Origin: Ferdinandcohnia sp047246645
GTDB lineage: Bacteria > Bacillota > Bacilli > Bacillales > Bacillaceae_L
DNA length: 64,000 bases
Direction of reading: 5' to 3'
NCBI RefSeq assembly: GCF_047246645.1
Contig: NZ_JBFOKR010000006.1
Location: 174,520 to 238,519 of the forward strand
The position numbers were made by a program, and so were the translations under genes. Shown here piece after piece: positions 61,144-64,000 of the stretch. Positions within the stretch are counted from its first letter, which is position 1. Each line of letters opens with the position of its first letter. The notes beneath the pieces are model-generated. The model saw only the letters and a list, made by a program, of their open reading frames with translations. It did no database searches and had not been told where the DNA came from.

Positions 61144-61692
61144 ATGAAGATATATACAAAAACAGGCGACAAAGGTACTACTTCATTAGTGTATGGACAA
61201 AGGGTTTCTAAGAATGATTTGCGTGTCGAAGCGTATGGAACATGTGATGAAGCGAACTCTATGATTGGTTTGGCGGTAAGTCATTTACATATGGTTTCTT
61301 TCGAAGGGAAAGTTGAAGTAGGCGATATATTCAAAAAAATCCAAACGACCCTTTTTCATGTTGGTGCGGAATTAGCAACGCCGGCTGGTAAGGAAGTTAA
61401 ATGGAAGGTTTCGGAAGAAGATATTACACTCTTGGAACAAACAATTGATAAATGGGATGAAAAACTACCAGCCTTAACAAACTTTGTTTTACCTGGTGGA
61501 AGTCAAGCGGGCTCAGCTTTACATGTTGCTAGAACAATTGTTAGAAGAGCAGAGCGAAGAGCAGTGGCTATTGGTGAAGATGTCAATCCACTTGTGAATT
61601 CATATCTGAATCGACTATCAGACTTTTTGTTTGTTGCAGCAAGATATGTGAATCTGCAACTTGGTTTGTCAGAACCGACTCTTCATCAATAA
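61144..61692 (+). CDS. Cob(I)alamin adenosyltransferase, PduO type
   Basis: The 182-residue enzyme transfers the adenosyl group of ATP to cob(I)alamin. The PduO signature is present at the N-terminus (KIYTKTGDKGTTSLVYGQRV), and the ATP-binding VARTIVRRAERRAV and NRLSDFLFVAARYVN come later. It is similar to B. subtilis YvqK. It follows the hydroxyacid dehydrogenase directly, an association for which I know no functional reason. Confidence 0.92.
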   Translation: MKIYTKTGDKGTTSLVYGQRVSKNDLRVEAYGTCDEANSMIGLAVSHLHMVSFEGKVEVGDIFKKIQTTLFHVGAELATPAGKEVKWKVSEEDITLLEQTIDKWDEKLPALTNFVLPGGSQAGSALHVARTIVRRAERRAVAIGEDVNPLVNSYLNRLSDFLFVAARYVNLQLGLSEPTLHQ

Positions 61693-61777
61693 AAAGGTGA
61701 ATAGCCTGTCTTTTCTCAGAAATCATAAAAAATGAGCGTAAACAAGGGTAATTAATCATATAGTAATGATAGAAATG

Positions 61778-61824
61778 TTGACAAAAACAGTAAACACAAT
61801 ATACACTAATTATAAAGATTATAA
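61778..61824 (+). promoter_or_regulatory. perR promoter with PerR box
   Basis: TTGACA (61778-61783), 16-nt spacer and TATACA (61800-61805) form the promoter. TTATAAAGATTATAA (61810-61824) matches the PerR consensus TTATAATNATTATAA at 14 of 15 positions and lies just after the -10 box: autorepression. Confidence 0.85.
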
Positions 61825-61858
61825 AATAAGAATGTTTGTTGGAAAGAGGTGCATGGCG

Positions 61859-62296
61859 GTGTCAGACAATCTTTTGAAAGAAGCGCTTGATACGTTGAAA
61901 GAAACAGGGGTCAGAATTACTCCGCAACGTCATGCGATATTAGAATATCTAATTAATTCAATGAGTCATCCGACTGCTGACGATATTTATAAAGCACTAG
62001 AAGGTAAATTCCCAAATATGAGCGTAGCAACCGTATATAATAATCTGCGTGTCTTTCGTGAAGTTGGACTAGTAAAGGAATTAACATATGGAGATGCTTC
62101 AAGCCGTTTTGACTACATTACTTCTCAACACTATCATGTAATTTGTGAAGAGTGCGGAAAAATTGTTGACTTCCATTATCCGGGTTTAGATGAAGTTGAA
62201 GCACTAGCAGCGCACGTAACAGGATTTAAAGTAAGTCATCATAGAATGGAAATTTACGGCTCATGTCTTGATTGCCAAAAGAAGACTGCACATTAA
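61859..62296 (+). CDS. perR: Peroxide-sensing repressor PerR
   Basis: The start is best placed at GTG 61859, 9 nt after GAGG; an ATG two codons earlier is only 3 nt from it. This gives 145 residues, the B. subtilis length, and exact register of the iron/manganese ligands His37, Asp85, His91, His93 and Asp104 and the structural zinc cysteines Cys96 and Cys99, with the second pair in SCLDC. Oxidation of His37/His91 releases DNA. Sequence identity with PerR is high throughout (NMSVATVYNNLRVFRE). Confidence 0.96.
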   Translation: MSDNLLKEALDTLKETGVRITPQRHAILEYLINSMSHPTADDIYKALEGKFPNMSVATVYNNLRVFREVGLVKELTYGDASSRFDYITSQHYHVICEECGKIVDFHYPGLDEVEALAAHVTGFKVSHHRMEIYGSCLDCQKKTAH

Positions 62297-62332
62297 AAAA
62301 AGCTGACATATACTTATGTCAGCTTTTTTTTG
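62295..62332. terminator. Terminator between perR and ygzB
   Basis: AAAAAAGCTGACATA and TATGTCAGCTTTTTT pair perfectly around TACT; T-runs on both strands suit the convergent genes. Confidence 0.92.
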
Positions 62333-62340
62333 CAAATGTA

Positions 62341-62697
62341 TTAGCTCTTAAAGTTTTTACGATTGTATTTTTCATCAAAGTCTTTACCTTCTAATGTTGG
62401 ATCAAGTGTAAGCGGTTCTTTACAATACATACAAACATCTACTCTTCCAAGCATTTTGGTAGGCTTTTGACAAGATGGACATGTAACCTGAACGGTTCTA
62501 GTAGAAAGCATGCCAATCCAAAAGTATACAACAGTACTTGCAATAATAAATAAAAGACCAAGAAGCATAAATATTGTCATTACAACAACATTCGATCTAA
62601 AAAAGATTCCTCCGTACATGACAATAAATCCTGCGAAGATTAGGCCAAGAGCGAAAGAACGTATTTTGTTAATTTTACTCGAATACTTTATACCCAT
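62341..62697 (-). CDS. ygzB: YgzB/UPF0295 membrane protein
   Basis: The 118-residue protein from the ATG at 62697 (AGGAGG 8 nt upstream) begins MGIKYSSKINKIRSFALGLI. It has two membrane helices (about 15-35 and 42-64) and a small zinc ribbon CPSCQKP...CMYCKEP. It matches B. subtilis YgzB, which also lies next to perR. Function is unknown. Confidence 0.9.
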   Translation of the reverse strand: MGIKYSSKINKIRSFALGLIFAGFIVMYGGIFFRSNVVVMTIFMLLGLLFIIASTVVYFWIGMLSTRTVQVTCPSCQKPTKMLGRVDVCMYCKEPLTLDPTLEGKDFDEKYNRKNFKS

Positions 62698-62845
62698 AAG
62701 AAAAAACCTCCTGCATATAATATACAATATAAAATGCTAATATAAAAATAAAAAAAGATTCACAAATAAACCCACTGAATTTTGAAGGGTTTTATTTTTT
62801 ATGTGTCGAAATATATACGGAACGATTTGAATGGAGGAAATCAAA

Positions 62846-63715
62846 ATGGAAGATTTACTTCGACCGATTTATCAAGAACGAGCAAGTCATTCTCATACAC
62901 TAGGCATTATTATGATAGAGAAGGGAAAGGATGCTTTCCCGCAAACTGACCAATTTGACACTGTCCTTTTAGTAATTGTTAAAGAAACAGAAAGACCGCT
63001 TTTTATTAAGCACTATGAATATAAGAATGGCAAAGCAACATTATATACAGTTGTTGAGGATCAATTAAAAGAGTGGTTACTGTTAGGTTCAAATCGAAAA
63101 GTTATTGATTGGATCTTAAATGGAAAAGTACTATTTGACCGAAATGACTATATAGAGGACCTAAAGAAACAACTAGATGAGTTCCCTGCTGAGGAAAGAA
63201 AGGCTAAGATGGGTGTTGAATTTGCTAAACTGATTCGACGCTACCAGGATGGAAAAGCGTTCTTTGACAATAAACAGTATCTAGATGCATATAACAATGT
63301 AATTCATGCACTTCATCATTTGGCGAGATTAGCAGTAATAGAAAAAGGTTTTCACCCGGAGGTTACTGTTTGGAATCAAGTTAAGCAAATAGATCCTCAA
63401 ATCTACAAACTTTATGTGGAATTGCTAGAAAGTGAGGAAACTCTAGAAAAGCGTTTAGAACTTTTATTTTTAGCAAGTGAGTTTTTAATTCATTCACGAG
63501 TAAAGCTAGGTGGTAATCATATAATAGAAGTTCTTTCTCAAAAAGAGGATCCATGGCTGTTCGGTGAAATTATGGAGCATCCAGATCTTCAAATCTACTC
63601 AGTAGACTTAGAGGTATTTATAGAATTTCTGGTTGATAAACATTTACTAAATGTAGAAAGTATAGAAACGAAGGGCCAAGGTATATTTCATAGAGCCTAT
63701 AAAACAAATAAGTGA
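62846..63715 (+). CDS. ygxA: Nucleotidyltransferase-like protein YgxA
   Basis: From the ATG at 62846, with ATGGAGG upstream, the protein has 289 residues beginning MEDLLRPIYQERAS; an ATG 15 bases earlier precedes the ribosome site. It fits B. subtilis YgxA, which has a nucleotidyltransferase-like N-terminal fold and a helical C-terminal part (from about 115, with HALHHLARLAVIEKGFHPEV, HEPN/MNT-like). Function is unknown. The gene precedes an rRNA operon, as ygxA precedes rrnD. Confidence 0.9.
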   Translation: MEDLLRPIYQERASHSHTLGIIMIEKGKDAFPQTDQFDTVLLVIVKETERPLFIKHYEYKNGKATLYTVVEDQLKEWLLLGSNRKVIDWILNGKVLFDRNDYIEDLKKQLDEFPAEERKAKMGVEFAKLIRRYQDGKAFFDNKQYLDAYNNVIHALHHLARLAVIEKGFHPEVTVWNQVKQIDPQIYKLYVELLESEETLEKRLELLFLASEFLIHSRVKLGGNHIIEVLSQKEDPWLFGEIMEHPDLQIYSVDLEVFIEFLVDKHLLNVESIETKGQGIFHRAYKTNK

Positions 63716-63721
63716 GCTGGT

Positions 63722-63752
63722 GAACTCCTTTAGATAAAAGGGGTTCTTTTAC
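63722..63752 (+). terminator. Terminator after ygxA
   Basis: GAACTCCTTT and AAAGGGGTTC pair (one G-T) around AGATA, followed by TTTTA. Confidence 0.82.
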
Positions 63753-63779
63753 TATTTTAAAAAAATAATCAAAAGAGTG

Positions 63780-63809
63780 TTGACTTAGTATGAAAAACCA
63801 TGTTATATT
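63780..63809 (+). promoter_or_regulatory. rRNA operon promoter P1
   Basis: TTGACT (63780-63785), 18-nt spacer, TATATT (63804-63809), upstream of a typical rrn leader. Confidence 0.8.
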
Positions 63810-63865
63810 TAATCTCGCCGCTGAAAAACACAGTTCAGCAGCTGAAAAAAACTTAAAAAACATTA

Positions 63866-63894
63866 TTGACTTTCATAAGTCAGCATGTTATATT
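63866..63894 (+). promoter_or_regulatory. rRNA operon promoter P2
   Basis: TTGACT (63866-63871), 17-nt spacer, TATATT (63889-63894). The two promoters are 86 bases apart, the tandem arrangement common in Bacillus rrn operons. Confidence 0.85.
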
Positions 63895-64000
63895 AAGAAA
63901 GTCGCTTACGAGCGATTGCGATAAAAAGTTCTTTGAAAACTGAACACAATACAAGCGTCAACGTTTAATTCAAGTAACAAATTATTGAGCAATCAATACT
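63895..64000 (+). other. rRNA operon leader (16S gene beyond window)
   Basis: The stretch contains GTCGCT/AGCGAT hairpin sequence and GTTCTTTGAAAACTGAACA, the antitermination/processing leader found before Bacillus 16S genes. The 16S start (GAGTTTGATC) is not reached before the window ends. Confidence 0.85.

Noticed and set aside
61766..61858. Longer N-terminus for PerR
   Set aside because: It would translate through the promoter and PerR box; GTG at 61859 gives the family length and exact ligand numbering.
63895..64000. 16S rRNA gene
   Set aside because: Only promoter and leader are present; no 16S sequence is reached.

Overview
The window is a low-GC, Firmicute-type chromosome segment from a spore-forming member of the Bacillaceae. 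Evidence: small acid-soluble spore proteins (SspK and a gamma-type SASP), strong AGGAGG ribosome binding sites, Fur and PerR boxes, and a run of genes (yfhD, yfhE, yfhF, recX, yfhH, sspK, yfhP, mutY, yfhS, fabL, gamma-SASP, ygaB, ygaC, ygaD ... ygaE ... gsaB, ygaF ... perR, ygzB, ygxA, then an rRNA promoter) in the order I remember from Bacillus subtilis between yfhD and rrnD. The species is not identifiable by eye. One run of 100 Ns (51233-51332) marks an assembly gap inside a tandem repeat.

Layout. 1-9.1 kb: a galactoside-use cluster (end of a GH36 alpha-galactosidase, LacI-type regulator, ABC importer of one binding protein and two permeases, GH2 beta-galactosidase). A 510-nt leader before the binding protein carries six copies of an 18-bp inverted repeat. 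9.2-13.4 kb: a lone glycerol kinase, then an IclR regulator divergent from KDPG aldolase and KDG kinase, the last steps of hexuronate breakdown. 13.4-16.2 kb: YhbD-like regulator, bactofilin, DEAD-box helicase YfmL. 16.2-20.1 kb: a 52-bp tandem repeat array, then a NarL-type two-component system divergent from a DUF1700/DUF4097 envelope pair. 20.1-24.2 kb: LarC C-terminal-half protein, hairpin repeat element, an overlapping SDR/QueA-like/VOC operon, and a convergent amidase.

24.4-37.2 kb: the yfh/yga backbone, interrupted by a GNAT acetyltransferase, an amidohydrolase and two non-coding candidates: a tRNA-like element (25584-25650, minus) and a multi-stem RNA-like fold (27091-27225). 37.3-43.0 kb: a five-gene oligopeptide/dipeptide ABC operon between ygaD and ygaE. 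44.2-44.7 kb: a 53-bp tandem array; 44.8-49.3 kb: a stand-alone glutamate synthase large chain; 49.5-52.1 kb: gsaB and ygaF separated by a third, 52-bp array that contains the assembly gap.

52.3-56.3 kb: a Fur-regulated siderophore importer like YclNOPQ, the binding protein having its own promoter and a consensus Fur box. 56.4-59.9 kb: an OmpR-type two-component system and an ABC-2 exporter. 60.2-63.7 kb: a 2-hydroxyacid dehydrogenase, a cobalamin adenosyltransferase, perR with a PerR box, ygzB and ygxA. The window ends in the promoter and leader of an rRNA operon; the 16S gene lies beyond the end.

Function names rest on family motifs seen in the translations and on memory of homologues; no search was run.
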